Positions 7,864 through 15,808 of a stretch of DNA of 48,952 nucleotides are shown here, piece after piece. Source of the stretch: Candidatus Woesearchaeota archaeon (GTDB lineage: Archaea > Nanobdellota > Nanobdellia > Woesearchaeales > ARS49); contig NYZT01000029.1 of the NCBI GenBank assembly GCA_002687275.1, positions 1-48,952 on the forward strand, in the 5' to 3' direction. The position numbers and the translations under genes were made by a program. The notes under the pieces are model-generated. The model ran no database searches, was not told the origin of the DNA, and saw nothing but the letters and a program-made list of their open reading frames with translations. The number at the start of each line of letters is the position of its first letter. Within the stretch, counting starts at the first letter, position 1.

Positions 7864-8328
7864 ATGTACTGCCGCGCGAACCGAGTCTGGAGAAGAGATA
7901 ACCTCGTTGTGCTAGACCATCCTGCGCCCTCCGAATTCTTTGATGAGTCACGAAACGGTGTGAGGCTGAAAGGGGACTATGTCAGTTTGGTGTTTGACGA
8001 GCGTCCTGGAAAGCTAAGCACTAAGGGAAACTACACGATCAAAAGCGTGATCTCGATGTGGCAGGTCGTCCCTCTACCAAGCGTCATGGCTATGGTTGAG
8101 GCCAAAATCCAGGATGCCGCGGCAAATGGGAAGCGTTTTTCTCACGGATGGATAGATGATCTTGTTTGGCGTGCTGAGATGGGCAGGAGTGCGATACGAC
8201 AGGTTAGAGGGAGACCAGAAATCGAACTATACCTAGGTGCGATTAACCGAAAGGACAGGAACCTCAAGGGTCGGACGATAGTGGTGTCTGATTTTGATTC
8301 TGCAGCGAGCAAAAGCATGTACGAATAA
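7864..8328 (+). CDS. hypothetical protein, 154 aa
   Basis: Not recognised. Soluble, beta/alpha mixed, rich in Arg and Asp, with KGDYVSLVFDERPGKLSTKG early and IELYLGAINRKDRNLKGRTI late. An in-frame stop just before 7864 rules out a longer start. The upstream 98 bp after ppsA hold no other supported gene: a TATA-like gtttacata (7791-7799) would give a 43-nt leader, and a weaker cttagtatc (7834-7842) would give the usual leaderless 26-bp spacing. There is no convincing Shine-Dalgarno sequence. Confidence 0.6.
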   Translation: MYCRANRVWRRDNLVVLDHPAPSEFFDESRNGVRLKGDYVSLVFDERPGKLSTKGNYTIKSVISMWQVVPLPSVMAMVEAKIQDAAANGKRFSHGWIDDLVWRAEMGRSAIRQVRGRPEIELYLGAINRKDRNLKGRTIVVSDFDSAASKSMYE

Positions 8329-8359
8329 CTTTTTATGTCACGCGCAAAAATTAGGTGAT

Positions 8360-8704
8360 ATGTTTCGTAAGAGTCAAGATTGTAAGCGTAAGGGACCATG
8401 GACTTTTTTTTCTCACGAGCATCTTTCTGACCAGGCCAAACTTGCTGGAGTTCCTGAAAACGGCATCCAGGCCCTCTTCGCCCATCACGCGGTAGTCGAG
8501 GTAAACGGTAACAAGCGAGAGTTTGTATACGATCCTATAAAGAGACATTTGACTAAGACGGGTCGTCTAACGCATAAGGCGCTTAAGGGAAGACTGTTTG
8601 AGGTCTATCATCTTAGGGGTGCGCAGTATGAAGCCGCATTGCATTCTGTGACGCCTTACGAAGAGCGTTTGGCGCTGGCAAGAGAACTCAACGCTTTGCA
8701 ATAA
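8360..8704 (+). CDS. hypothetical basic protein, 114 aa
   Basis: Not recognised. Begins MFRKSQDCKRKGPWTFFSHE, with alternating charged and aromatic residues, and ends in a predicted helix (PYEERLALARELNALQ). Could be a small winged-helix-like protein judging from the SDQAKLAGVPENGIQALF segment, but this is weak. The start at 8360 is chosen over the longer frame because a TATA box (ctttttatg, 8329-8337) is 27 bp upstream; a partial AGGTGA also precedes it. The 3' end overlaps the convergent Trm-G10 gene by 17 nt. Confidence 0.62.
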   Translation: MFRKSQDCKRKGPWTFFSHEHLSDQAKLAGVPENGIQALFAHHAVVEVNGNKREFVYDPIKRHLTKTGRLTHKALKGRLFEVYHLRGAQYEAALHSVTPYEERLALARELNALQ

Positions 8705-9614
8705 CAATCTTCCGAGTGAGCAATCTGTGCGAGTAGGCTTCTAACTCGTAGCAAACAGACAGCCCTGCCTTCTTGACCAGCGCAGGCACGTCTGCCCAGT
8801 GTGGATACATTATGGCTGCCTTTCCCTTGAGGTTGCGCCCGAGCATGGAGATCATGGCTTGGTATGTTTTTTCCAAGTCCTTCCTTGTGGTGCCCCTGCC
8901 GTAGGGCAGGTCTAGCGCGACATGGCTGAGTTTTTTGTTGAGCTTGGTGCTATCTGCCTTTGTTAGCTTTGAAGAGACACCAAAATACTGCAGGTTTTGC
9001 TGTGCCTTGGCAAGCAACCTACTGTCGATGTCAACACCCTCGCACGTAAAGCCTAGCAACGCTGCCTCGAGCAGCAATCCTCCGCTGCCACACATGGGAT
9101 CCACAAAGGTTCCCTTCTTGATTCCGGTCAGGTTGACCATCGCTCTTGCGAGCTTGGGGTGCATAGTGGTGGGGTGCTTTGCCGGACGGTTCCTCCCTCT
9201 TCTTTCCTCGAACTGAGAGTCATTCTCACCATGCAGCTGGCACACGTGTATCTTGTCGCGACCAAACACCATGACGTGGTTGGTGGGCGTGTGCAGGTTT
9301 ACCTGCTTGCCTGACTTTGTCTTGATAAAATGGCCGAGCAAGGGAGCAGGTAGCGGGCTCCTGCTGGTGGTGACACGGAAATCTTTAGTTATTTTCCAGT
9401 CATGGGCTTCGAACGCCTTTTGCATGCCTTTTTTTGTGCACGAAAACAGCAGGGTGTAGGTGGCTTTCGTGAATGCGAGCCTTTTTTCTAATCCTTTTAG
9501 CGAGGCCTCTACAAACACGAGGTCGCCGTTCTGCTTTGCTGACTTTCCTGCTAGCGTCTCTATCTCGGCCTGTGCGATGGCAGGAAAGTCTTGGGTTATC
9601 CACGCAACGTCCAT
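8688..9614 (-). CDS. tRNA (guanine10-N2)-methyltransferase, Trm-G10/Trm11 type
   Basis: Methylates N2 of G10 in tRNA using S-adenosylmethionine. 308 residues. N-terminal THUMP-like RNA-binding region (about 1-125), then the family linker RPAKHPTTMHPKLARAMV, SAM motif VDPMCGSGG (171-179) and catalytic motif LDLPYGRGTT near 236, where Asp-Leu/Pro-Pro-Tyr is typical of N2-guanine methyltransferases. The ATG at 9614 is the most likely start; a longer in-frame extension runs through the divergent promoter and is rejected. The 3' end overlaps the preceding plus-strand gene by 17 nt. Confidence 0.9.
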   Translation of the reverse strand: MDVAWITQDFPAIAQAEIETLAGKSAKQNGDLVFVEASLKGLEKRLAFTKATYTLLFSCTKKGMQKAFEAHDWKITKDFRVTTSRSPLPAPLLGHFIKTKSGKQVNLHTPTNHVMVFGRDKIHVCQLHGENDSQFEERRGRNRPAKHPTTMHPKLARAMVNLTGIKKGTFVDPMCGSGGLLLEAALLGFTCEGVDIDSRLLAKAQQNLQYFGVSSKLTKADSTKLNKKLSHVALDLPYGRGTTRKDLEKTYQAMISMLGRNLKGKAAIMYPHWADVPALVKKAGLSVCYELEAYSHRLLTRKIVIAKR

Positions 9615-9620
9615 TTCTTT

Positions 9621-9630
9621 TCTATATAGA
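9621..9630. promoter_or_regulatory. palindromic TATA box tctatataga between divergent genes
   Basis: A perfect 10-bp palindrome. Its centre is 25.5 bp before the ATG at 9651, the leaderless spacing found across the window. In the other direction it is only 11 bp from the Trm-G10 start, too close for that gene, which probably uses a weaker element further away (cataaaaacc region near 9648) or a short leader. Confidence 0.6.
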
Positions 9631-9650
9631 AGAAAATTCGGAAGGTTTTT

Positions 9651-9941
9651 ATGCCTGTCGGATGTTTTCCGGATATGGGTCGGGGCCGTCCTCCAGGGAG
9701 CATCGTTCGCGAGCGAATCATCGCCATTCTCACAGAGGTGGGCAAGGCGTATGGTTATAAGATTCATAAGCTCTATCTAGACCGTTTTCCTCCTACCACG
9801 GTGGAGAACATTTACTACCATCTTCGCCAGGGGGTAAAGATTGGCCTGTTCAAGGTGGCTGCGGTTAAGACAGAAAAGGGCAAGTATAGCTGGGGCAACA
9901 ACGTAGAAAAAAGATACTATTCTTTAGGGAAACGTTCATAA
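9651..9941 (+). CDS. small winged-helix-like DNA-binding protein
   Basis: 96 residues (88 if started at the ATG at 9675). The sequence IVRERIIAILTEVGKAYGYK, then TTVENIYYHLRQGVKIGLFK, has the helix-turn-helix and wing order of winged-helix proteins, ending in a beta-wing with KTEKGKYSW. Function is probably transcriptional, target unknown. The palindromic TATA box at 9621-9630 favours a leaderless start at 9651, while the sequence MGRGRPPGS at 9675 looks like a natural N-terminus; undecided. Followed after 23 bp by the metallopeptidase gene, which has its own TATA. Confidence 0.7.
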   Translation: MPVGCFPDMGRGRPPGSIVRERIIAILTEVGKAYGYKIHKLYLDRFPPTTVENIYYHLRQGVKIGLFKVAAVKTEKGKYSWGNNVEKRYYSLGKRS

Positions 9942-9964
9942 AGGGTGTGTTCCTAAACGCCCGT

Positions 9965-10885
9965 ATGCGTCGCGTATGGTGGTTAACGACAACGCTGGCC
10001 GCTCTTGTAGGGGTGATGATTTGTAATTATGAGCCTCCCAAGCGTATTATTCGCACGTCAACGTCATCTTCTGTGCCTGCTCCAGAGTCTGTTGCTGCCA
10101 AAACCGTGGACATCGCTCCCTCTTGGCCACCTGACCTAGAGAGAACGATATCCTTTCATCAAGCACAGCAGGATCCAGAAGTATGGAACCAGTTCTTGCA
10201 AGAATTTGCCCTGCTTGACGATCGCGTAGACCTGCCAGACTATGCCACCGTGGTGCTGGTGGATGAGGAGGTAAGAAAAACCCTTCCGGACAACTTTTTT
10301 AGTCCAGGAGTTGTTGCAAGAACAAGGCCGGCCAAGCGAGGCACTAAACTGGGGGGCGGAGAAGACATCATCATTTACTTTTTGCCCAAGCTTTTCCGTG
10401 ACGCAAGCACGCAGAACGAGTATGACGTTGCCTCATGGTTCCTCCATGAGATCAAACACGCGCACCAGTACCATTCGGATGTTGACGGAATTCCCTGGGG
10501 TGCGGTGCCTGACCTTCTTCAGGTGGCAAACCCTTCTGGCCTTATCGATTTGATGGAGGTGGCTAGCCTGCATGCTGAGATAGAACATCCTAACTTCCAG
10601 GCATGTTCTCCTTCATTCCAGAACGCCAAGGCAAAGTGGTACCTTTTCCATTATTCCAACCTGCTCAGAAACGTTAGCGAGTCAGGGTCAGAAGTGTTTG
10701 GGGCGAGATACTTTACCGAATGCGCGTTTGGTAGCAGGGCCTGCCGTGATATCTATCTTCCAGGGGAGGGATGGCATTACTACGAAATAAAGCTTGATCC
10801 CACGCGTATTGTTGCTGATGGCGAGGAAATATTCTTTCCCGAGAGTGTCGCTCCGCGACTAGAATACTTTCGCGATCTTAGATGA
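9965..10885 (+). CDS. membrane-anchored HExxH protein, putative zinc metallopeptidase
   Basis: 306 residues. N-terminal helix VWWLTTTLAALVGVMIC forms a signal anchor (or a signal ending in Cys), then a Ser/Pro/Ala-rich linker and an extracytoplasmic domain. H161-E-I-K-H165 is an HExxH zinc motif, and the following AHQYHSD offers further ligands. C-terminal cysteines (ECAFGSRAC) could form a disulfide, consistent with an exported domain. Not assigned to a peptidase family. The ATG at 9965 is set by a TATA box at about 9934-9943. It ends 8 nt inside the convergent site-2 protease gene, so two membrane proteases are tail to tail. Confidence 0.72.
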   Translation: MRRVWWLTTTLAALVGVMICNYEPPKRIIRTSTSSSVPAPESVAAKTVDIAPSWPPDLERTISFHQAQQDPEVWNQFLQEFALLDDRVDLPDYATVVLVDEEVRKTLPDNFFSPGVVARTRPAKRGTKLGGGEDIIIYFLPKLFRDASTQNEYDVASWFLHEIKHAHQYHSDVDGIPWGAVPDLLQVANPSGLIDLMEVASLHAEIEHPNFQACSPSFQNAKAKWYLFHYSNLLRNVSESGSEVFGARYFTECAFGSRACRDIYLPGEGWHYYEIKLDPTRIVADGEEIFFPESVAPRLEYFRDLR

Positions 10886-12005
10886 ATCCTGCGGCAATGT
10901 TTCCTATAACCAGCAAGAATGCTGCCGCGCTAACAAATCTCCATAGTTTTGGTCTTTGCCAGTGATCAAGCACGAGCTTGAGCATTCTTCCACCGTCTAG
11001 AGGTCCGATGGGTAGCAAGTTGAAGAGCGCGATGCCGATGTTCAAAGCGAACAACCATCTGAACAGTCCTAAGAACCAGATGGCTATGTGATCGATGGCG
11101 TTCTGTGGCGTGACGAGCACGCTGTCTTGGAGGTTCAACCCCATGTATGCCTTGCCAGGATCATCCTCCCTCGCGCCAAGCGCAAATGGATAGCTGGTCT
11201 CATTCGTGGTTATCGCCCATTCTTGGTTAGGCTTTGAGCTTTCTAAGATTTCCATGAGATCCTTTGTATCTGTGACCTCCTGCCCGTTGACGCCGGTTAT
11301 GCGTATGCCTTCTGGCAGTCCTGCGTCACTCGCCGGGCTGTTTTCTATAACGCTAGTCACACGAACCCCTTGTGCGTGTACGATGTCTTGGACCGCCCAG
11401 GCGGTTCCTAGCGCGAATAGCAAGAAGAGTATGCCAAACACGATGTTGGCGAGCGCTCCTGCTGCAAAGATGCCTAGTTGCTTTTTTATGCCTTGCTTTT
11501 GCAGGTAGGCCTCGTCTGGCTCTACGAATGCTGCAGGGATGATGGGAAGCACTGCGCAAAGGAAGGCGATTCCCGAGCTTCTTACGGGTACTTTGAACGT
11601 TCGTGCTGCGACGCCGTGGCTTAGCTCGTGAACGAGTGCGATAACGAAGATGCTGATGATCCAGTAAAGGAAGGGAACGTAGAACACTCCTTTTGCTTCT
11701 ATGGGGAGCACGGGTACGACGCCAGATGCCCCTCCTTGGAAGAGTTTTACCGTGACGCGTACGAGTTCTACAAGGATGAGCGCCATGCCGGCAAAGCCAA
11801 CGCCTATACCTAGGGTGTATACTGTGTTAAACAGGCGGGGGAAGCGGTTTGCGATCCTGCTCATGCTTTTCAGCCCGATGCCTGTGCGCATTAAGACTAC
11901 GTACAGGAGCGGAAAGGCTCCTTGGATCTGGACCTTGCGTCGGTGCCGCCACAAAAGGAGGCACACCAACGCTATGAAGATTATGGTGAGCAACCCGTCG
12001 TTCAT
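10878..12005 (-). CDS. site-2-protease-like membrane zinc metalloprotease (M50) with PDZ domain
   Basis: Intramembrane protease, 375 residues with several transmembrane helices. Zinc motif H126-E-L-S-H130-G in ALVHELSHGVAAR; second zinc/aspartate motif NLLPIGPLDGGR near residue 335; a PDZ domain lies between (about 205-300, with NSPASDAGLPEG and ITGVNGQEV). The usual role is cleaving membrane-anchored regulators or remnant signal peptides; the substrate is unknown here. It starts inside the eL40 stop (ATGA overlap, 4 nt), so it is the third gene of an aIF5A-eL40-protease operon, an unusual partner for translation genes. Confidence 0.92.
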   Translation of the reverse strand: MNDGLLTIIFIALVCLLLWRHRRKVQIQGAFPLLYVVLMRTGIGLKSMSRIANRFPRLFNTVYTLGIGVGFAGMALILVELVRVTVKLFQGGASGVVPVLPIEAKGVFYVPFLYWIISIFVIALVHELSHGVAARTFKVPVRSSGIAFLCAVLPIIPAAFVEPDEAYLQKQGIKKQLGIFAAGALANIVFGILFLLFALGTAWAVQDIVHAQGVRVTSVIENSPASDAGLPEGIRITGVNGQEVTDTKDLMEILESSKPNQEWAITTNETSYPFALGAREDDPGKAYMGLNLQDSVLVTPQNAIDHIAIWFLGLFRWLFALNIGIALFNLLPIGPLDGGRMLKLVLDHWQRPKLWRFVSAAAFLLVIGNIAAGFI

Positions 12006-12163
12006 TTTTTACGTTTCGCCTTGAAAGCCCTGCCGGCACAATTGCGGCATTTGATTTCTTCTTTGACGAATTTGATACTTGGCCCTCGCATGACGGTTTT
12101 GCACCGTCTGCACACGAACTTGCTAATCCTTAGTCGTGCCTCTGCTTCGGGGAATTTTGCCAT
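12002..12163 (-). CDS. rpl40e: 50S ribosomal protein eL40
   Basis: 53-residue zinc-ribbon ribosomal protein of the large subunit, the archaeal counterpart of the ribosomal part of eukaryotic ubiquitin-L40 fusions. Sequence begins MAKFPEAEARL, with Cys pairs in FVCRRCKTV and IKCRNCAGR and a basic tail KAKRKK. Its ATG overlaps the aIF5A stop by one base (TAATG) and its stop overlaps the next ATG, so translation is coupled in a three-gene transcript driven by the aIF5A promoter. Confidence 0.93.
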   Translation of the reverse strand: MAKFPEAEARLRISKFVCRRCKTVMRGPSIKFVKEEIKCRNCAGRAFKAKRKK

Positions 12164-12561
12164 TAGTTACCCTCCCTAACTTGTTTGATCACCTTGTCAT
12201 CGCCGATGACCCAGTACAGCACTAGGCTTCCTTCTTTTACCTGGCCACTGAGCTCTTCAGGGATGGGTAGGTCTAGTGTTTCGTAGGTCTCTTGGTCCAT
12301 GACGTTTGCGGTGTCGCCAGAAACGCTCATGACCTGGGCGTTTCGTTTTTCGATGATGGGAACTTCTACTGAGGATTGTGAGCCCATGACGATGTCTTTC
12401 TTCTTGTTGCCCACCAAGCTTACGGCTACGATTCTGCACTTGGCGTGGCCGTGCTTGCCGCTCTTGCTCGTGGCTGTGTCTACTACCTTGCAACACACGC
12501 CCTCGATGAGGATGAAACTGCCAACTTTGATGTTATTAGCAGGAACATTCTTTGTATCCAT
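12163..12561 (-). CDS. eif5a: translation initiation factor aIF5A
   Basis: Helps the ribosome form difficult peptide bonds and assists termination; needs hypusine (or deoxyhypusine) on a loop lysine. 132 residues from the ATG at 12561. The hypusination loop SKSGKHGHAK is intact, in the N-terminal SH3-like domain, followed by an OB-fold C-terminal domain (VPIIEKRNAQVMSVSGDTAN). The start at 12561 matches a TATA box (gagtttataaagg, 12581-12593) 26 bp upstream. First gene of the operon with eL40 and the M50 protease. The modifying enzyme is not in this window. Confidence 0.95.
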   Translation of the reverse strand: MDTKNVPANNIKVGSFILIEGVCCKVVDTATSKSGKHGHAKCRIVAVSLVGNKKKDIVMGSQSSVEVPIIEKRNAQVMSVSGDTANVMDQETYETLDLPIPEELSGQVKEGSLVLYWVIGDDKVIKQVREGN

Positions 12562-12597
12562 GATTCTGCTCACAAGTTGGGAGTTTATAAAGGTTTG

Positions 12598-13551
12598 CTA
12601 CTGCATGAGCGCTGTTAGTTCGTCGATGGTGCTGACTTCTGGGTGGTGGAGGAGAGCGTTCACTAATTTTTTTGTGGCTTCGTTGTTGTACACCGCACCG
12701 TTGACTCTCTCCACGCCTACCGTGGTGATGTTGCCGATGTCGCCTGCGTCATGTCTTTGCAAGCCCGCGCTTGTGGGGCAGTCTGCGCCCTTGGCCACGG
12801 CAAAACCTAAGAGGTCGTATGCTCCTTGTTGGTACAGCACCTGGAAGTGCATTACCCCTTCTGCAACGTGACAAGCCATTAGAGAGGCGCTGCCGCTTCC
12901 GGGTCTGACGTTGGCTATGCCGTAGTCTCGGCCGTCCTTGACTTCTGGGTGGTGGATGTATCTGAAGATGCCTTCTAGCTTGCCGTCCATGCCGGGCATT
13001 CTTTCTTTGTATCTGGCAGGGATGTACGCGCATCCTCTGAGCTCGCCAAGAGCTGAGCTTCTGCTGGGAGAAAGAAAAGTGGCTCGTCTTCGTGGCAGCC
13101 GTTCTTTTTCGTGTACGAGGGTCTCCTTCCAGCTTCTCCTTCCGGTAACGTACAGGTATTGTGTCTCTCTGGTGGGCTGGTAGACGCTGACAAAGTCTAT
13201 GTTTTGTGTGGCGGGATCGAGATGTGCTAGCACGCTGCTCCACAGCTCTCCACCTATCAAGCGTATCGTGCTTCCGTCTACAAGGTCGACCACCCAGCAG
13301 GGCTGGCCTGGTTCTGCGTGGTCGCCTGTCTCCTCTCCGACAAAGCCACTTGTCGTGCCAAACTCTTCTTCAAGCTTGATGCGTAGTTCTTCTTCGATGG
13401 CGATGTCTGTTTCTGCGGTTATGTCGTCCGTGCTTGAGGTGACCCCGGCTTCTTTTTTCCATCGCTGGAGGTACCTGTCTGCCATGTGCTCATCCACGAC
13501 CTCTCTGTGGATTGCGGGTGCGGCACGTACGATGTTGTCAATGAGGATCAT
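12598..13551 (-). CDS. inositol-monophosphatase-family sugar phosphatase
   Basis: Mg-dependent phosphatase superfamily (inositol monophosphatase, fructose-1,6-bisphosphatase and related). 317 residues. Metal-binding motifs are GEE at 72-74 and WVVDLVDGST at 86-95, close to the canonical WVVDPIDGT; the second Asp site appears as YDLLGFAVAKGADC, replacing the usual WD...AGG block. The departures mean substrate cannot be predicted; inositol-1-phosphate is one candidate, relevant to archaeal inositol lipids. TATA box (ctcttaaaggt, 13573-13582) at the leaderless position for the ATG at 13551; monocistronic. Confidence 0.8.
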   Translation of the reverse strand: MILIDNIVRAAPAIHREVVDEHMADRYLQRWKKEAGVTSSTDDITAETDIAIEEELRIKLEEEFGTTSGFVGEETGDHAEPGQPCWVVDLVDGSTIRLIGGELWSSVLAHLDPATQNIDFVSVYQPTRETQYLYVTGRRSWKETLVHEKERLPRRRATFLSPSRSSALGELRGCAYIPARYKERMPGMDGKLEGIFRYIHHPEVKDGRDYGIANVRPGSGSASLMACHVAEGVMHFQVLYQQGAYDLLGFAVAKGADCPTSAGLQRHDAGDIGNITTVGVERVNGAVYNNEATKKLVNALLHHPEVSTIDELTALMQ

Positions 13552-13582
13552 GCGGTGTGAAGAGGGAGGGAGCTCTTAAAGG

Positions 13583-14194
13583 TTAGCACAGGCGTTTGAG
13601 CTTTTGTTCGCAGGCTAGCGCGTTTTTGAACTGTTTTTCTTTTGTTCTGAACTGTTTGGTGTGGTAGCGGGTGCTCTTGCCGTGTTTGAACTTTAGGTGT
13701 TTGTGGAGGAGTTCGTGGTACATGACGTAGTCTAACAATTCTTCGTCTTGGAGTGCCGCGCTTATCCTGATGGTGTCTGTGCCGTAATCGTACGTGCCGA
13801 GTGTTCTGGTGGCGTGCTTGCCCCAGATGAGGTTGGGAGGTTCTATCATGCCGCTGAAATATTCTTCATTAACTCTGCTGAAGCTTGCCTCGAGTTGCGG
13901 GTCTGACTTTGTTTTTAGCACGCCTAGATGTGCGTGCTTCATGAAGTTATGGTAGAGGTCTATGTACAAGGTTTGCTCTTTCTTTTTTAGGAGTTTGCAT
14001 GCGAGTAGTTGGGCGATGCCGAGCCGGATGTCTTTGCTGACTCTTTTCCATTGTTTTGCTAGGTTGAGGGTCACCAGATTTCCTTTTCTTTGGATGTTGG
14101 CGTTGTATCCTTTGAACCGGCCGCTATACCGTACCTCGGTCTCAACGTCTACCTTTTTCCACATGAGCCAGATGGCTTCGTACAAAATGTCCAT
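13583..14194 (-). CDS. SprT/YgjP-like zinc metallopeptidase
   Basis: 203 residues. The C-terminal zincin motif is MYHELLHKHLKFKHG with a downstream HTKQF, matching the HExxH...H arrangement of SprT-like and YgjP-like (WLM-clan) proteases. The N-terminal half has a beta-rich region (RYSGRFKGYNANIQRKGN) and basic helices (KQWKRVSKDIR). SprT-like enzymes degrade proteins crosslinked to DNA; YgjP functions are poorly known. No zinc-ribbon at the C-terminus. TATA element agtatttatgg (14213-14223) supports the ATG at 14194. Confidence 0.8.
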   Translation of the reverse strand: MDILYEAIWLMWKKVDVETEVRYSGRFKGYNANIQRKGNLVTLNLAKQWKRVSKDIRLGIAQLLACKLLKKKEQTLYIDLYHNFMKHAHLGVLKTKSDPQLEASFSRVNEEYFSGMIEPPNLIWGKHATRTLGTYDYGTDTIRISAALQDEELLDYVMYHELLHKHLKFKHGKSTRYHTKQFRTKEKQFKNALACEQKLKRLC

Positions 14195-14233
14195 GGAGTT
14201 ATTTTGTGTAAGAAGTATTTATGGTTTGCGTGC

Positions 14234-15334
14234 TTACTCTCCCATATCATATCTTAGCACGGCTGCCACCAGTCCTAGCTCTTTTATCTGGTTGCCTTCG
14301 GTGGTCTCGGTGCTGATCATCTTCAGTTCGGTGTTGTACTGGCTGCACAATTCTTCGAGTTCTTCCACTGTCTCGTCTGGCACTGCCTCTGAAACCAGGA
14401 GGGTCTGGACGGCTCCTAACTCTACTGCAGCCCTGCAATCCTTCTCGCCATAACGAACTTTGCCAGGTTCTTTGGCTAGCAATTCTAGGAATTGCTGGAC
14501 TGATTGTTTCTCATCGGTTATCGCTGCTTCTTTCAGCAGGTCTTGGCTTTTTTCTACCAATTCTCTCAGTCCGAAGTCGTCTGTGTAGGAGAGGTCTTTG
14601 ATGCCGATGATTTTCTTTTGTACGTCGCCAGTAAGGAAGCCGCTGTCCACGAGCGCGTACTTTGCTGGCCCTGGACCTCCCATGATGATGCCTTTGAGAT
14701 CGTTTCCTAGGGGTAAGAACTTGTCTTTCATGAGGTCTGCGACTTTTTTGTAGTGTTGTTTGATGGCTAGTTCGCGATTGCTCGCAAACCGTACGGATGA
14801 TTGCCCTCCTGCTTTCATTTTCCCGGGAATGTGGCTGTGGCTTTTTGCTAACGGGATTATTGCTTTTCCTTTCAGCAAAGCAATGTTTGCGTCTCTTGCG
14901 TCTACCACGACTAGTCCGTACGTTTCTTTGGTGGTGAGCATCTCTTGCAAGATGTCCACTTTGAAATCCTTGTCACAACGGTACAATCTGGTGTTCAACG
15001 GATTTGGTGGCTCGATGCTCCAAACTTTCACGTCAACCTTCCCTTCTCTTGCCGCGACGTTGCCAGAGAACGCTGCCAATCCGTTAGGAGGTGTTTGTTT
15101 GTACAAGCGTAGGTGTACGATCATTCTTTCCAGAGCGTCAATAACGTTCTTTCTCGTCACCGCACTCTTGATGTTTGTGGCAGTACCCTGCTCTTGGCTA
15201 AGGTGCTGGATGATCTTGTTCATGTCATACCCTTTTGGCACGTAGACCGTGACGAACTCGGTATGTAGAGCGCGGTGGCTAGTGATGTCTTTGATGAACT
15301 TTTTCAGCTTGTACAATTGTTGGGCTGAGGCCAT
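14234..15334 (-). CDS. prf1: peptide chain release factor aRF1
   Basis: Recognises all three stop codons and triggers peptide release. 366 residues. Domain 1 carries N54-I-K-S57, the stop-codon-reading motif; domain 2 has G176-G-Q178 in MKAGGQSSVRF; domain 3 ends with the typical ELGLVAAVLRYDMGE. It is shorter than the about 410 residues usual for archaeal aRF1, and the missing part maps to domain 3's cysteine-containing minidomain. TATA box (gcttataaatg, 15356-15366) gives a leaderless ATG. A short palindrome (15364-15377) overlaps this promoter. Confidence 0.96.
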   Translation of the reverse strand: MASAQQLYKLKKFIKDITSHRALHTEFVTVYVPKGYDMNKIIQHLSQEQGTATNIKSAVTRKNVIDALERMIVHLRLYKQTPPNGLAAFSGNVAAREGKVDVKVWSIEPPNPLNTRLYRCDKDFKVDILQEMLTTKETYGLVVVDARDANIALLKGKAIIPLAKSHSHIPGKMKAGGQSSVRFASNRELAIKQHYKKVADLMKDKFLPLGNDLKGIIMGGPGPAKYALVDSGFLTGDVQKKIIGIKDLSYTDDFGLRELVEKSQDLLKEAAITDEKQSVQQFLELLAKEPGKVRYGEKDCRAAVELGAVQTLLVSEAVPDETVEELEELCSQYNTELKMISTETTEGNQIKELGLVAAVLRYDMGE

Positions 15335-15363
15335 AGTGCTACCCCCACGAAACGGGCTTATAA

Positions 15364-15377
15364 ATGTTGACCAACAT
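15364..15377. promoter_or_regulatory. inverted repeat ATGTTG-AC-CAACAT at the aRF1 promoter
   Basis: A 6-bp inverted repeat with a 2-bp centre, overlapping and just upstream of the aRF1 TATA box. It could be an operator, or help TFB contact. The divergent eL43 TATA box (ctttaaaaag, about 15394-15403) lies 20 bp further. Function unknown. Confidence 0.35.
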
Positions 15378-15425
15378 CCGCCCTCATCAGCAACCTTTAA
15401 AAAGGCCCTTTATTTTTCTGAGTCA

Positions 15426-15671
15426 ATGGCAAAAAAGCAGGGACTTGGGGCGGTGAAACGATTTGGCTCTCGCTATGGACGCACGACAAGGTTTAAGCGT
15501 GCCCAGATAGAGAACGAACAAAAAAAGCCCCAGAAATGTCCGTACTGCATGAAGCCTAAGGCAAAGCGCCAAAGCATTGGCATCTATGATTGCAAAGCAT
15601 GTGGCTCTACGTTCACAGACGAGGCATACTCGGTGGGCAAGGTACGCGTGGTAAAAGAGGTTGAAGAATAA
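15426..15671 (+). CDS. rpl37ae: 50S ribosomal protein eL43 (L37Ae)
   Basis: 81-residue zinc-binding protein of the large subunit. Begins MAKKQGLGAVKRFGSRYG, with zinc cysteines C38 and C41 (CPYC) and C56 and C59 (CKAC). First gene of a four-gene operon with rpoP, prefoldin beta and UPF0147, an arrangement known in many archaea. The ATG at 15426 is 27 bp after the TATA box at 15394-15403. The stop overlaps the next start by one base. Confidence 0.95.
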   Translation: MAKKQGLGAVKRFGSRYGRTTRFKRAQIENEQKKPQKCPYCMKPKAKRQSIGIYDCKACGSTFTDEAYSVGKVRVVKEVEE

Positions 15672-15808
15672 TGGTCAAGTACGTGTGTTTCATGTGCGAA
15701 AAGCGCATTAGTGAGGAGATGATGGGCAAGCGAGTACGCTGCCCTTACTGTGGAAGCAAAATCCTATTCAAAGGCAGAAGCAAGCCAACAACGGTTAAAG
15801 CAGTATGA
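15671..15808 (+). CDS. rpo12: DNA-directed RNA polymerase subunit Rpo12 (P)
   Basis: 45-residue zinc-ribbon subunit of archaeal RNA polymerase, homologous to eukaryotic RPB12, which helps assemble the Rpo3-Rpo11 platform. Zinc cysteines are C6, C9, C24 and C27; the remaining sequence is basic (KILFKGRSKPTTVKAV). Starts at TAATG overlapping eL43 and ends in ATGA overlapping prefoldin beta by 4 nt, so translation is coupled across the operon. Confidence 0.95.
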   Translation: MVKYVCFMCEKRISEEMMGKRVRCPYCGSKILFKGRSKPTTVKAV

